64,000 bases of DNA, from IMG/VR virus record IMGVR_UViG_3300025684_000015, positions 33,887 through 97,886 of that record. The stretch is one strand, 5' to 3'. The notes under the pieces were generated by a model, which was not told the origin of the DNA, searched no databases, and saw only the letters and a program-made list of their open reading frames with translations. Both the position numbers and the translations under genes were made by a program. Shown here in pieces: positions 1-6,932 of the stretch (its first letter is position 1; the number at the start of each line of letters is the position of its first letter). This stretch comes from a virus.

Positions 1-1203
1 TCTAATAGCAACCACAGGATAGAATGTGTTGGCTGAGCTGAGTGTGTGCCCTGTGATTGGACTTGACTGACTCTTCTGCCTACCTATTAGTGTGGTTGTA
101 CCCTCTGAAGTAAATGAATGTGAACCTTGCCAAAAGTAATGTGGCCCAGAAGAAACCCCTGTGACATTGGCCAGTTCCACCCTTACTGGTAGTGCAGCAT
201 TTCCTGACCATGTATTTTCAATTCTATTAGCATGATTAAATTTGTGTATTGCATGAGCATTATTGTCAATAACAAATTTAAACTCTACCTGTCCTGCCCC
301 ATACCATTCATATTCAATAATGATTTGTTGTATGGCAGAGGGATTAAATACGATACCACTCGGACCTGTACCATCCAGTTTGTCATCGCTCCAATCATCA
401 CGAGCAACACGAGTTTCAACTATTCCTCCAGATGTATTTCTGCGAATCACACAGTAAAATGTAGACCCTTCTTCTTCAAAGTATGCGCCATTGCCCTCAT
501 CAAATAACCCAACGCGTCTACGAATACCAGGAAGAAGTGGATACCAACGAAATACCATAGACATTTCGCTTTGCCGTCCTGGTATATATCTCTGAACACG
601 CTTGGTTTGGCGTTTAATCTCATCACCTGCTGTACCGCCCACTTCGAGTAAAACCATAGCCTGATATTCGTCATGCGCGGCACTGGCTGTTCCTGAAATC
701 TGTTCGTCCCAGATGTCGTCATCTTTGCTTTGTGTATATGTAGCAAAGTCTGTTAATTCGAATGTAGACACCTTGCGACGGTTTTTAGAAGTGTGTTGTA
801 CAGTATCGTCATCAACCAACAACACTTGCTTACCCCAAGGATTTACGTCAGTTCCGATAACTTTAAGTGGATTGCCCACATCATTCTTAACTTCAACTTC
901 AGGTATACTAGTAACATTGACGTTAATATGAGAAGCACTATCAAGCATTAAGTTAAAAGTCTGACCGACGATATCAACGTGTAATGGATCACCTTCGTCA
1001 TTGCTGACTTCCACTTCACCAGGGATTGACACGGGCCCAGTAATTGTAATTGATTCACCGCCAATAGAAACAGGCAATGGATTATCTGAATCAACGATGA
1101 CTCCACTTCTATTTGCAGCAAGCATCATGACTTCAAAAAGGTCATCGTTTCTTGATGGGCCATTTCTTAGAAAATCATTACGGATTTTACTAAATTGTGC
1201 CAT
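1..1203 (-). CDS. virion structural protein, partial (C-terminus outside window)
   Basis: The frame opens at an ATG at 1203 (MAQFSKIRND) and stays open for 401 codons to the left edge, so the C-terminus is not seen. The first ~120 residues are beta-rich and contain two copies of a short EVEV-x-ND-x-G-x-PL motif near residues 63 and 102. The later part has a VGLFDEGNGAYFEEEG segment, then LDGTGPSGI and a WYGAG-containing strand, an arrangement I associate with structural (fibre or baseplate-associated) proteins of marine T4-like phages. That assignment is from memory of the family, not from a search. It has its own sigma70-like promoter (1236-1264). No catalytic motif is visible. Confidence 0.6.
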   Translation of the reverse strand, partial: MAQFSKIRNDFLRNGPSRNDDLFEVMMLAANRSGVIVDSDNPLPVSIGGESITITGPVSIPGEVEVSNDEGDPLHVDIVGQTFNLMLDSASHINVNVTSIPEVEVKNDVGNPLKVIGTDVNPWGKQVLLVDDDTVQHTSKNRRKVSTFELTDFATYTQSKDDDIWDEQISGTASAAHDEYQAMVLLEVGGTAGDEIKRQTKRVQRYIPGRQSEMSMVFRWYPLLPGIRRRVGLFDEGNGAYFEEEGSTFYCVIRRNTSGGIVETRVARDDWSDDKLDGTGPSGIVFNPSAIQQIIIEYEWYGAGQVEFKFVIDNNAHAIHKFNHANRIENTWSGNAALPVRVELANVTGVSSGPHYFWQGSHSFTSEGTTTLIGRQKSQSSPITGHTLSSANTFYPVVAIR

Positions 1204-1235
1204 TATACTTCCTTTACCTTTGAACTTATAGTTAT

Positions 1236-1264
1236 ATTATACCAAATATTCTGCTAAAAGTACA
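1236..1264 (-). promoter_or_regulatory. early-type promoter for the 1-1203 gene
   Basis: On the minus strand, TGTACT (1264-1259), 17 bases, then TATAAT (1241-1236). Transcription would start about 25 bases before the ATG at 1203, whose upstream AAAGGAAG can act as ribosome binding site. Confidence 0.65.
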
Positions 1265-1282
1265 CAGTTTTTTTCAATTAAT

Positions 1283-2266
1283 TTAAATTTCTTTTGTTGT
1301 ACTAACAGTTTTTGCTTTTGGAAAAATACCAACTCTAGCTTTTGATAAAAACTTTCCAGCAATATTAGCACCACGATCTGTTGTATAACGAGCAAAAAAT
1401 ACTGGCTCATAACCAGCACCAACTAAGGGAGATCCATTTCTACCAGAGTGCGTAGATTTGATTTTATAAACTGAGCCGCTTTTGACTAATTTCATATCAC
1501 CTTGATGAAATTCATCGACGTTATTTCTACCACGAGATTTTCCAAAATCAATACCATACACTGACTTCATGATTAAGTCTTTATTTTTACAAATACGATA
1601 AACACTTTGCCCTGAGCTTAATCCCTCTGGAAACATATCTATTATATCAGTCATAAATTGTTTTACTTCTGAGTTATTACTCAAAGAGCGATCGCTTAAT
1701 CCGCCATATTGTTGAAAGTGTTGTGGTTTAGATCCGGCCTTGTGGGACAACCATGCTACTTCTTGTCCCATAGCATTTACAAAATGAAAGTCTGCTTTAG
1801 GAACACCTGGTGTAGACTCAATCCCACAAATCTCAATTGTTCTTCCACCAACATTTATTTTAATTTCTGCTTCATTTTCTTTTTCAATTGCTTTTTCTAT
1901 TTCAATTCTAAATTTAGTTAAAGCTGCATCTTCAGCTGCTGTACCTGAGCCAGCTCCTTTACCACCAAGAGATGCATCTTTAAGAAAGTCATTAGGAAAT
2001 ACAAGATTAGCATTTCTACCATTTAGCTTTCCTGGCAATGTAACCTTATATCCTTTTGGAGGATTAGCAATCTGAGATACTAATTCTTCTGCTGCTTTAG
2101 AATTTTTGTCAACATAGAACTCACCCTTTTTGACTAAGAATCCTTTAGTATTTTTGATTTTGTCAATAACAATCGGATCTCTACCACGGCGAGTAATGTC
2201 ACTTAATTTAAGCTCATTATAGCTTGCCATTGCGTCCTCCGTTATATACTGTCTAAACTTTAACAT
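1283..2266 (-). CDS. putative capsid-internal (co-injected) protein
   Basis: 327 residues, function not recognised. The N-terminus MLKFRQYITEDAMA closely resembles the capsid-targeting sequence of T4 internal proteins (pattern M-K-T-Y-Q-E-F-I-x-E), and I-T-E fits the (I/L)-x-E cleavage rule of the gp21 prohead protease, so the protein is probably packaged in the prohead and trimmed after residue 10. The middle is charged and Lys/Glu-rich (residues ~110-140). A conserved-looking stretch with D-x-H-F, a Glu, then SHKAGSKPQHF (about 165-195) could be a nuclease core but I cannot confirm it. A TATAAATA late promoter lies 34 bases upstream, as expected for a morphogenesis-phase protein. Confidence 0.6.
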   Translation of the reverse strand: MLKFRQYITEDAMASYNELKLSDITRRGRDPIVIDKIKNTKGFLVKKGEFYVDKNSKAAEELVSQIANPPKGYKVTLPGKLNGRNANLVFPNDFLKDASLGGKGAGSGTAAEDAALTKFRIEIEKAIEKENEAEIKINVGGRTIEICGIESTPGVPKADFHFVNAMGQEVAWLSHKAGSKPQHFQQYGGLSDRSLSNNSEVKQFMTDIIDMFPEGLSSGQSVYRICKNKDLIMKSVYGIDFGKSRGRNNVDEFHQGDMKLVKSGSVYKIKSTHSGRNGSPLVGAGYEPVFFARYTTDRGANIAGKFLSKARVGIFPKAKTVSTTKEI

Positions 2267-2299
2267 TTAATTAAACCGTAATCTGTGAGTTTATAATAG

Positions 2300-2307
2300 T
2301 ATTTATA
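2300..2307 (-). promoter_or_regulatory. T4-type late promoter
   Basis: Exact TATAAATA octamer on the minus strand, 34 bases upstream of the ATG at 2266. This is the -10 element recognised by T4 gp55-type late sigma factors, and a gp55 gene is present at 47123-47719. Confidence 0.7.
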
Positions 2308-2314
2308 ACAGAAA

Positions 2315-2344
2315 AAAACGCTACCCCTTTTGAAGTAGCGTTTT
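2315..2344 (-). terminator. intrinsic terminator after the DUF932 gene
   Basis: Inverted repeat AAAACGCTAC / GTAGCGTTTT with a 10-base loop, followed on the minus strand by a run of T. It separates the early gene at 2368-3324 from the late promoter at 2300-2307. Confidence 0.85.
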
Positions 2345-2367
2345 ATGTTTACAGAAAGAATACAGAA

Positions 2368-3324
2368 TTAAGCTACTTCTGCAAACTTAATAGCTGTTTC
2401 AAGAGCATTCTTTTTACGCACCTGATTTCCACCAAACCAAGATGAATACAAACGGTTATCTGCATTACGACCTTGTACATGATCGGTGATATATGTTAGT
2501 GAATTATAAGCCTGCCACCAAGAACCTTCAGCAAATTCTGCACCGGGCTGAGACTCAAGAGCTTCAAGACAAAGCTTTGCATTACGAGACAATGTATCAG
2601 CAGATAATTCTTTACCTTGAACTTTTTTGTCTGCAGTACGTGGATAGATTGTATTATAATATTCAATAAGTGAATCCATTGTAAAGCGCTTTTTACCAAG
2701 AAACTCAGCCATTTCTTTATAAGTTGCTAGCTTTTCAGATGCAATCCCAAGAGCTTCTTTTACTTCAGAAGGATTAAAGTCAACACGATGGCCAACTTTT
2801 ACTGCACGTTCAGCATTCATATTAAGTGAAAGTGAAAGTGTATTATTACATACAACACGAATCGGAGTAAATCGAATATCAATTGACTTACCATATTGGT
2901 GTGGGTTAGAGAACAAGAAGTATGAATCAACTTGATCACCACCAAAGAGATCAAATGACTCACTGACTTTTGCCAATGCCCATACCATTTGACCACCCTT
3001 TAGTGATCCAGCAGTATGCATTTCCATTTGACCAGAAAGAACATATTCTCCAAAGAACTCAAAAGCATCTTCATTTTGAAGTGGCTTCCAATTTTCACCA
3101 ACATTGGTTAGAATTTTTCCATCTGTCTCACGTACTAAAGACTTTTGACCAGTTGATTTACGTTCACCATTGAACTCGATGAAAGACTCAACCTCTTGAA
3201 CTTTCCAATCCAAACCAGCTTTTTCAAGCATTTGATTTGGAGTAAGATCATTTGAGACAGGAACTCCAAGACCATGCCATGGAAGTTCGCCTGCGTACGC
3301 CATTGTTTCAACTTGATGTGCCAT
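2368..3324 (-). CDS. DUF932 family phage/plasmid-like protein
   Basis: 318 residues, close to the usual length of the DUF932 (TIGR03299 type) family found in phages and plasmids. Visible hallmarks: the N-terminal PWHGLG box (residues ~15-20), the NVGENWKPLQNEDAF segment near residue 74, and RFTPIRVVCNNTLSLSL near residue 152. The biochemical role of the family is unknown. It is the second gene of the block driven by the promoter at 3643-3671 and ends at the terminator at 2315-2344. Start at ATG 3324 follows AAGGAGCATAT. Confidence 0.85.
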   Translation of the reverse strand: MAHQVETMAYAGELPWHGLGVPVSNDLTPNQMLEKAGLDWKVQEVESFIEFNGERKSTGQKSLVRETDGKILTNVGENWKPLQNEDAFEFFGEYVLSGQMEMHTAGSLKGGQMVWALAKVSESFDLFGGDQVDSYFLFSNPHQYGKSIDIRFTPIRVVCNNTLSLSLNMNAERAVKVGHRVDFNPSEVKEALGIASEKLATYKEMAEFLGKKRFTMDSLIEYYNTIYPRTADKKVQGKELSADTLSRNAKLCLEALESQPGAEFAEGSWWQAYNSLTYITDHVQGRNADNRLYSSWFGGNQVRKKNALETAIKFAEVA

Positions 3325-3336
3325 AATATATGCTCC

Positions 3337-3612
3337 TTAAGCAGCAATTAAAAGTGATGGTGATACATTCCACATACCAGCAGAGCCGGCATTCACCACA
3401 ATATTTTTCTTGTTAATTCTTTGAATAGTGCCATTCATAGCACCACGTCTTCCAGTCCATTTCACATTTTGTCCTACACTGAAAGTATGCTTGATAGCAT
3501 TATTTTTCATGCGGCGAGTGGTGTTAAACATCTCAGCCATTTGATCAAATTGTGTGAGATCAGCCTTTGCCATAAGAACTTGAAGTTTAGCCATTTCATT
3601 TGTTGTCAACAT
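3337..3612 (-). CDS. small KOW/SH3-like phage protein
   Basis: 91 residues. Residues ~44-80 (GQNVKWTGRRG, NGTIQRINKKNIVVN) look like a KOW or SH3-like barrel of the kind found in small phage nucleic-acid-binding proteins; this is inference from pattern only. I use the second ATG (3612) because the first (3618) overlaps the GAGGAA ribosome binding site. It is the first gene after the early promoter at 3643-3671 and lies 12 bases before the DUF932 gene. Confidence 0.7.
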   Translation of the reverse strand: MLTTNEMAKLQVLMAKADLTQFDQMAEMFNTTRRMKNNAIKHTFSVGQNVKWTGRRGAMNGTIQRINKKNIVVNAGSAGMWNVSPSLLIAA

Positions 3613-3642
3613 AATCATTTCCTCTTTTCATTTTATAAGTAT

Positions 3643-3671
3643 ATTATACAACACTTTTTAGTACTTGTAAA
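3643..3671 (-). promoter_or_regulatory. early promoter of a terminator-promoter cassette
   Basis: Minus strand TTTACA (3671-3666), 17 bases, TATAAT (3648-3643), then the shared leader TACTTATAAAATGAAAAGAGGA which supplies the ribosome binding site. The same arrangement recurs at 5133, 6826, 26174 and 35059. Confidence 0.85.
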
Positions 3672-3676
3672 CAAAA

Positions 3677-3697
3677 AAATGCATTTAATTTGCATTT
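3677..3697 (-). terminator. short hairpin terminator overlapping the lyase stop
   Basis: AAATGCA / TGCATTT inverted repeat with a 7-base loop, followed on the minus strand by a T run; a shortened version of the hairpin in the other cassettes. It overlaps the stop codon of the 3685-4485 gene. Confidence 0.6.
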
Positions 3698-4485
3698 ATT
3701 TTTATAAAATCTACATCAAGGACAGAACGAGCATTATCTTCTCTTCCGCCGCGATAGATTCCAAATTTGATGTAAGGCTTCTTGCCTTTTCTCATTACAA
3801 TCTTATCAGACTTAGCACTCCAGACTTCATCTCCATTTGTCACCTTAGTGACCATATTAAAATGATCTTTCTTCATATCTAGATTAATTGTAACGTCTAC
3901 CCATTTACCAATATGATCATGGACTATAAAGTTTCCCATTGTCTTCTCAGACTCTAACTCAATATGGTTTAAATAATAATCTTTTCCAGATGCATGTTGA
4001 GTGCGAACACGTAAACGATTTCCTTTATCTACAGATAAAATATAAGCAGGTTTACATGAACCCTTTTTGTCGCTTTTGTAACAATTATTATATACTTGCA
4101 AAATAGTGTTTATTGAATCAGTCCACTGGTTAGTCCATTCAGCAAATCTAATTCTATATTTAATTTCATAGCTTTTATTTGGATAAAGGTATTCCATATT
4201 GCCTTTATAGCCAGCAGTAAGTTCTATCCTTTCATGCCATTGATATCCACTACGCTTATTGTTATCTGCTCGGCATCCACCACGCTCACCAGCATTTACT
4301 TCAAATCTAAGAAATTCAATATCTTTTTCTTTTAGCATTGAGTATTTAGATTTGCCTTGAGAAGGACAACTCTGATAAAAATTATGACTCCAATCTTTAT
4401 CTTTTATTGCAAATGCTTGTGAACTGAAAAATCCAGCTGCACAACTCAATACCACAGTGTGGAATACTATTTCTGAATATTTCAT
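3685..4485 (-). CDS. secreted polysaccharide lyase-like protein
   Basis: 266 residues with an N-terminal signal peptide (hydrophobic VVLSCAAGFFSSQAFA, cleavage near residue 26). The mature part has the features of the heparin/glucuronan lyase-like beta-jellyroll family (Polysacc_lyase type): an R-F-E-V-x-x-G-E-R-G core near residue 60, RIEL near 85, a Y-x-I-K-Y-R-I-R-F strand near 105, a W-x-x-x-I-N-T-I-L-Q segment and repeated Lys/Arg-rich strands. Export by the host would place it in the periplasm or outside, where it could attack envelope or capsular polysaccharide. Its ATG overlaps the stop of the microprotein gene upstream (ATGA). Catalytic residues were not assigned. Confidence 0.65.
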   Translation of the reverse strand: MKYSEIVFHTVVLSCAAGFFSSQAFAIKDKDWSHNFYQSCPSQGKSKYSMLKEKDIEFLRFEVNAGERGGCRADNNKRSGYQWHERIELTAGYKGNMEYLYPNKSYEIKYRIRFAEWTNQWTDSINTILQVYNNCYKSDKKGSCKPAYILSVDKGNRLRVRTQHASGKDYYLNHIELESEKTMGNFIVHDHIGKWVDVTINLDMKKDHFNMVTKVTNGDEVWSAKSDKIVMRKGKKPYIKFGIYRGGREDNARSVLDVDFIKINAN

Positions 4486-4562
4486 CTTTTATCCTCAGGC
4501 CAGTAAAGAGCGAGACACCAAAGTAATATTAAACAAACTATTAAACTTGCTACAAATTCCAT
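4482..4562 (-). CDS. 26-residue membrane microprotein
   Basis: Not a long frame, but well supported by context. The ATG at 4562 overlaps the stop of the gene upstream (TAATG) and its own TGA overlaps the ATG of the lyase (ATGA), so it closes an otherwise empty gap exactly. GAGG lies 5 bases before the start. The product is MEFVASLIVCLILLWCLALY plus WPEDKR: one hydrophobic helix with a short charged cytoplasmic-type tail. Function unknown. Confidence 0.65.
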   Translation of the reverse strand: MEFVASLIVCLILLWCLALYWPEDKR

Positions 4563-4765
4563 TAGTGCCTCGCATGATCTTGATCGGTGAATTGAGAAAC
4601 ATGATCAGGATCTGATTTATGTGAGAAGACAACAGTATCATTGTCGACATCAACATCACCGTACATACGATGATCATGAACCAGATGGATAAAGTCAGGT
4701 CTACCAAAAACCCTGACAGCAGCCAGATAATCATTATCATTTCGAAAACCAACAAAGTGTAGCAT
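4562..4765 (-). CDS. conserved small phage protein
   Basis: 67 residues, acidic and histidine-rich, with the block NDYLAAVRVFGRPDFIHLVH near residue 10-30 and a His/Asp-rich C-terminus. AGG lies 7 bases upstream of the ATG, and the gene fits into a chain of touching genes (4773-4844 upstream, 4482-4562 downstream), which supports this frame over the competing hydrophobic frame covering 4495-4755. Function unknown. Confidence 0.75.
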   Translation of the reverse strand: MLHFVGFRNDNDYLAAVRVFGRPDFIHLVHDHRMYGDVDVDNDTVVFSHKSDPDHVSQFTDQDHARH

Positions 4766-4772
4766 TATAAAC

Positions 4773-4844
4773 CTATATAAACATCAAGATTGGAAGTGAT
4801 GCCATTGCAAACATAAAGATAATTCCAAGGATAATTTGAGACAT
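4773..4844 (-). CDS. 23-residue membrane microprotein
   Basis: ATG at 4844 overlaps the stop of the preceding gene (TAATG) and is preceded at 7 bases by a perfect AGGAGG, among the strongest ribosome binding sites in the window. The product is MSQIILGIIFMFAMASLPIL plus MFI, a single transmembrane helix with no other domain. The strong translation signal argues that it is real. It may be a membrane effector or a holin-like or inhibitor peptide, but the sequence does not show which. Confidence 0.75.
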   Translation of the reverse strand: MSQIILGIIFMFAMASLPILMFI

Positions 4845-5101
4845 TACACTGCCTCCTGGATCATTGGTGAACCATCAAAGTTAGTACTCATGACAACACC
4901 TTGACACTCGATCCAACGAGCGGCTTCTTCAATATTTTGATAAGCATCTGACTCATCGGCATCAAATGTACCATCTTCCTTTTTGATTTCCCAAGAACCA
5001 CGAAAATCGCCAAGCATATCTTGACAAATATAACATTCCTGCTCAGATACAACATTAGTTGCTTTATAGAAACCTTCAGAAACTTTAACGATTTTTAACA
5101 T
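4844..5101 (-). CDS. small early protein, unknown
   Basis: 85 residues, soluble and acidic, with CYICQDMLGDFRGSWEIKKEDG in the first half and ARWIECQGVV near the C-terminus. I start at the second in-frame ATG (5101), since the first sits directly on the GAGG ribosome binding site. First gene behind the promoter at 5133-5161, followed by the microproteins and the lyase. Not recognised. Confidence 0.7.
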   Translation of the reverse strand: MLKIVKVSEGFYKATNVVSEQECYICQDMLGDFRGSWEIKKEDGTFDADESDAYQNIEEAARWIECQGVVMSTNFDGSPMIQEAV

Positions 5102-5132
5102 GATCAACATCCTCTTTTCATTTTATAAGTAT

Positions 5133-5161
5133 ATTATATCATAAAAAAGAACCTTTGTAAA
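5133..5161 (-). promoter_or_regulatory. early promoter of a terminator-promoter cassette
   Basis: Minus strand TTTACA (5161-5156), 17 bases, TATAAT (5138-5133), followed by the conserved leader ending in AAAAGAGGA. Drives the 5101-to-3685 block. Confidence 0.88.
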
Positions 5162-5166
5162 CAAAA

Positions 5167-5197
5167 AAATGCACTTAATTTGAAAAAAAGTGCATTT
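5167..5197 (-). terminator. cassette terminator hairpin
   Basis: AAATGCAC (5167-5174) pairs with GTGCATTT (5190-5197); A-rich and T-rich flanks make it potentially bidirectional. Sequence nearly identical to the hairpins at 26208-26238 and 35093-35123. Confidence 0.8.
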
Positions 5198-5224
5198 AGT
5201 TTATGTGTTATAACAATAACTTAG

Positions 5225-5515
5225 TTATTTTTTAGAAAAAGAATTTACTAAACGGGCTTGTTTTGTTCCTGGAATCTCTAAAACTGTTTCATTTGAGATT
5301 ATATCAATGATGATATTTGTTACATCAATCTCTTTGCGAATCCAACCCATTTTTTCTACAAGTTTTTCTAATTCTTTTTGATAGTATTCAAGTTCTTGTT
5401 CTTTTCTTATTTTAGACTCAATTACATCAGATAAAAGAATAATTGTTTCAGTTTTACTTTCTTTTTCTTCTTCTTCTCTTATTCTTCTTTTCATGTATTC
5501 TTCATGACGTTCCAT
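5225..5515 (-). CDS. small coiled-coil protein, unknown
   Basis: 96 residues dominated by charged heptad-like sequence: Arg/Glu-rich N-terminus (about 10-25), then a long Glu/Lys helix with hydrophobic repeats (30-75). No motif recognised. Last gene before the terminator at 5167-5197, 29 bases after the SleB-type hydrolase gene, so same early operon. Confidence 0.65.
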   Translation of the reverse strand: MERHEEYMKRRIREEEEKESKTETIILLSDVIESKIRKEQELEYYQKELEKLVEKMGWIRKEIDVTNIIIDIISNETVLEIPGTKQARLVNSFSKK

Positions 5516-5544
5516 TTATTATCTCCACCTAGCTCCATCACTCA

Positions 5545-6045
5545 TTAGTTCTTTTCCCATCTATAAAATAGATGATCGTCAATAGTACCTATATAAGTTT
5601 TTTGTTTATTCCACGCTGGATCAACGTTTTTACTGTGATAGTGAGTTGCACCATCAGTTGGATCAATATTAGAATTACTAATTGATAATGCGCTATTGGC
5701 TATTTTTTTAGCATGTTCATACGCAGTTTTATCTCGAATTCTATCACTTAATCCATCGCAATACCAAGAAAAATGACACTTGTGTTTAATTGGTACGTGC
5801 TTATTATGAGTCTCTTTCCACCATTTAGAATGATATCCTTGGGTTACTACACCACAAATTGTATTAGGATATCTATCATCTTTGACTCTATTTAAAGTTA
5901 CCATAGCAACAGCGATCTGCCCACTAGAAGATTGATTGCGCGATTCAAAATATATATTTTTAGCAAGACATTCGAATTCTTTACTAGTGTTTACTTCTGT
6001 TGCTCCTAAAGAAAATAACAATGTTGCAATAATTTCGCTTAACAT
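5545..6045 (-). CDS. SleB-type cell wall hydrolase
   Basis: 166 residues. The N-terminal ~20 residues (MLSEIIATLLFSLGATEV) look like a weak signal peptide or membrane anchor. The body matches the Hydrolase_2/SleB family: LAKNIYFESRNQSSSGQIAV with the conserved catalytic-type Glu in Y-F-E-S-R, VAMVTLNRVKDDRYPNTIC, the C-H-F-S-W-Y-C-D motif near 105, and GATHYHS near 140. Family members cleave peptidoglycan (lytic transglycosylase or amidase activity). It overlaps the gene upstream by 7 bases. Since it lies in an early block, it may modify the wall during infection rather than act as the main lysin; the window also has an M15 peptidase (39606-40070). Confidence 0.85.
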   Translation of the reverse strand: MLSEIIATLLFSLGATEVNTSKEFECLAKNIYFESRNQSSSGQIAVAMVTLNRVKDDRYPNTICGVVTQGYHSKWWKETHNKHVPIKHKCHFSWYCDGLSDRIRDKTAYEHAKKIANSALSISNSNIDPTDGATHYHSKNVDPAWNKQKTYIGTIDDHLFYRWEKN

Positions 6046-6281
6046 TCATTATTCTCATCAGCATAAACAATATTTTTGATTGGCCCTGTGCCTACTTCAA
6101 ATACATGACTAGTTTGTGCGGTATAGATGTTGCCATCCATAATCGATTTAATTCGAATGGTATCACCATCGTTAAGCACTTCACCAATAATTTCTTCATG
6201 TGGTTGTACAACACTAACTGTGACAGAGCTATTATAATAATCCCACATATAAACTTTCATTCCTTTAGTAATGCGTTTCAT
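6039..6281 (-). CDS. small early protein, unknown
   Basis: 80 residues, beta-rich, with GEVLNDGDTIRIKSIMDGNI near the middle suggesting a small barrel. It shares its start codon region with the end of the SprT-like gene and overlaps the SleB gene by 7 bases, so translation is coupled. No family recognised. Confidence 0.65.
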   Translation of the reverse strand: MKRITKGMKVYMWDYYNSSVTVSVVQPHEEIIGEVLNDGDTIRIKSIMDGNIYTAQTSHVFEVGTGPIKNIVYADENNEC

Positions 6282-6796
6282 TATGCAGCCTCCTTTCGCT
6301 TTTGGCGTCGTTCAGCTAATAGCTTTTGGCGTCGTTCAGCTATAGCTGGATTTACTAATCCCTGACGAAGATATCTGTAAATTGTTTGAAAACAATCTCC
6401 ATGACCACGATCATTTTTTGACTTATCACGTAGATATTTAGGCATCTTAGATTTATGTGTATATTGTACATAATGAGATACTTCATGCGCAACCAAACAC
6501 ATTAGAATATCTGAATTATCAGACACTTTGATTTGCCCAATAGTAGGATCATCATTAAAACGGGCGTATTCGCTATATACTTTATTTCCGAATTGCCAAC
6601 ATTCAAGATTGATCTTAATCATGCGATATCCAGCCCAGCTGCGGCCGTTCTTACGACGATAAACATCTAAATGCTTAACTGCAGTATGGACATCTTTAGT
6701 TGTCAACCCAAGTTCATATTGTTTTTTCTTGAGATGGCGCATACAGATTTTAACCATTTCAGCAACGGGATTATAAAGTTCTTTATCAATAGCCAT
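6281..6796 (-). CDS. SprT-like zinc metalloprotease
   Basis: 171 residues with a clear zincin motif HEVSHYVQY (H-E-x-x-H, about residue 105), followed by a downstream His in GHGDCF near 140 that can be the third ligand, as in SprT/Spartan-like proteases. Cellular relatives degrade DNA-protein crosslinks; in phages the substrate is unknown. The C-terminal tail is Lys/Arg-rich and contains an in-frame duplication of eight codons (AERRQK repeated; DNA repeats at 6298-6342). First gene behind the promoter at 6826-6854. Confidence 0.8.
   Translation of the reverse strand: MAIDKELYNPVAEMVKICMRHLKKKQYELGLTTKDVHTAVKHLDVYRRKNGRSWAGYRMIKINLECWQFGNKVYSEYARFNDDPTIGQIKVSDNSDILMCLVAHEVSHYVQYTHKSKMPKYLRDKSKNDRGHGDCFQTIYRYLRQGLVNPAIAERRQKLLAERRQKRKEAA
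6298..6342. repeat. 24-base-period tandem duplication in the SprT-like gene
   Basis: A 21-base unit, GCTTTTGGCGTCGTTCAGCTA, occurs at 6298-6318 and identically at 6322-6342. The 24-base period keeps the frame and duplicates eight residues in the basic C-terminal tail. Identity of the copies points to a recent duplication. Confidence 0.9.
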
Positions 6797-6825
6797 TTAC
6801 ATTCCTTTTTTCATTTTATAAGTAT

Positions 6826-6854
6826 ATTCTACCATACTTTTTAGCAAATGTAAA
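6826..6854 (-). promoter_or_regulatory. early promoter of a terminator-promoter cassette
   Basis: Minus strand TTTACA (6854-6849), 17 bases, TAGAAT (6831-6826; one mismatch to the other copies), followed by the shared leader with AAAAAAGGA 8 bases before the SprT-like ATG. Confidence 0.8.
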
Positions 6855-6860
6855 CCCCTA

Positions 6861-6890
6861 AAATGCACTTTTTTAAAATAAAATGCATTT
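6861..6890. terminator. bidirectional hairpin of the cassette
   Basis: AAATGCA (6861-6867) / TGCATTT (6884-6890) with A/T-rich arms and loop, diverged from the other cassette hairpins. It lies between the minus-strand promoter at 6826 and the plus-strand oxygenase gene at 6933. Confidence 0.55.
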
Positions 6891-6919
6891 TTTTATCTGA
6901 AACATAATCAATAACTTAG

Positions 6920-6927
6920 GATAAATA
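6920..6927 (+). promoter_or_regulatory. possible late promoter for the plus-strand oxygenase gene
   Basis: GATAAATA, one base off the TATAAATA late octamer, lies only 6 bases before the ATG at 6933. If used, the mRNA would be almost leaderless, so this is weak. Confidence 0.25.
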
Positions 6928-6932
6928 CTTAA

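Noticed and set aside
4495-4755. Hydrophobic 86-residue minus-strand frame
   Set aside because: Competes with 4562-4765, whose start and stop overlap neatly with neighbours; the hydrophobic frame lacks this and is a shadow.
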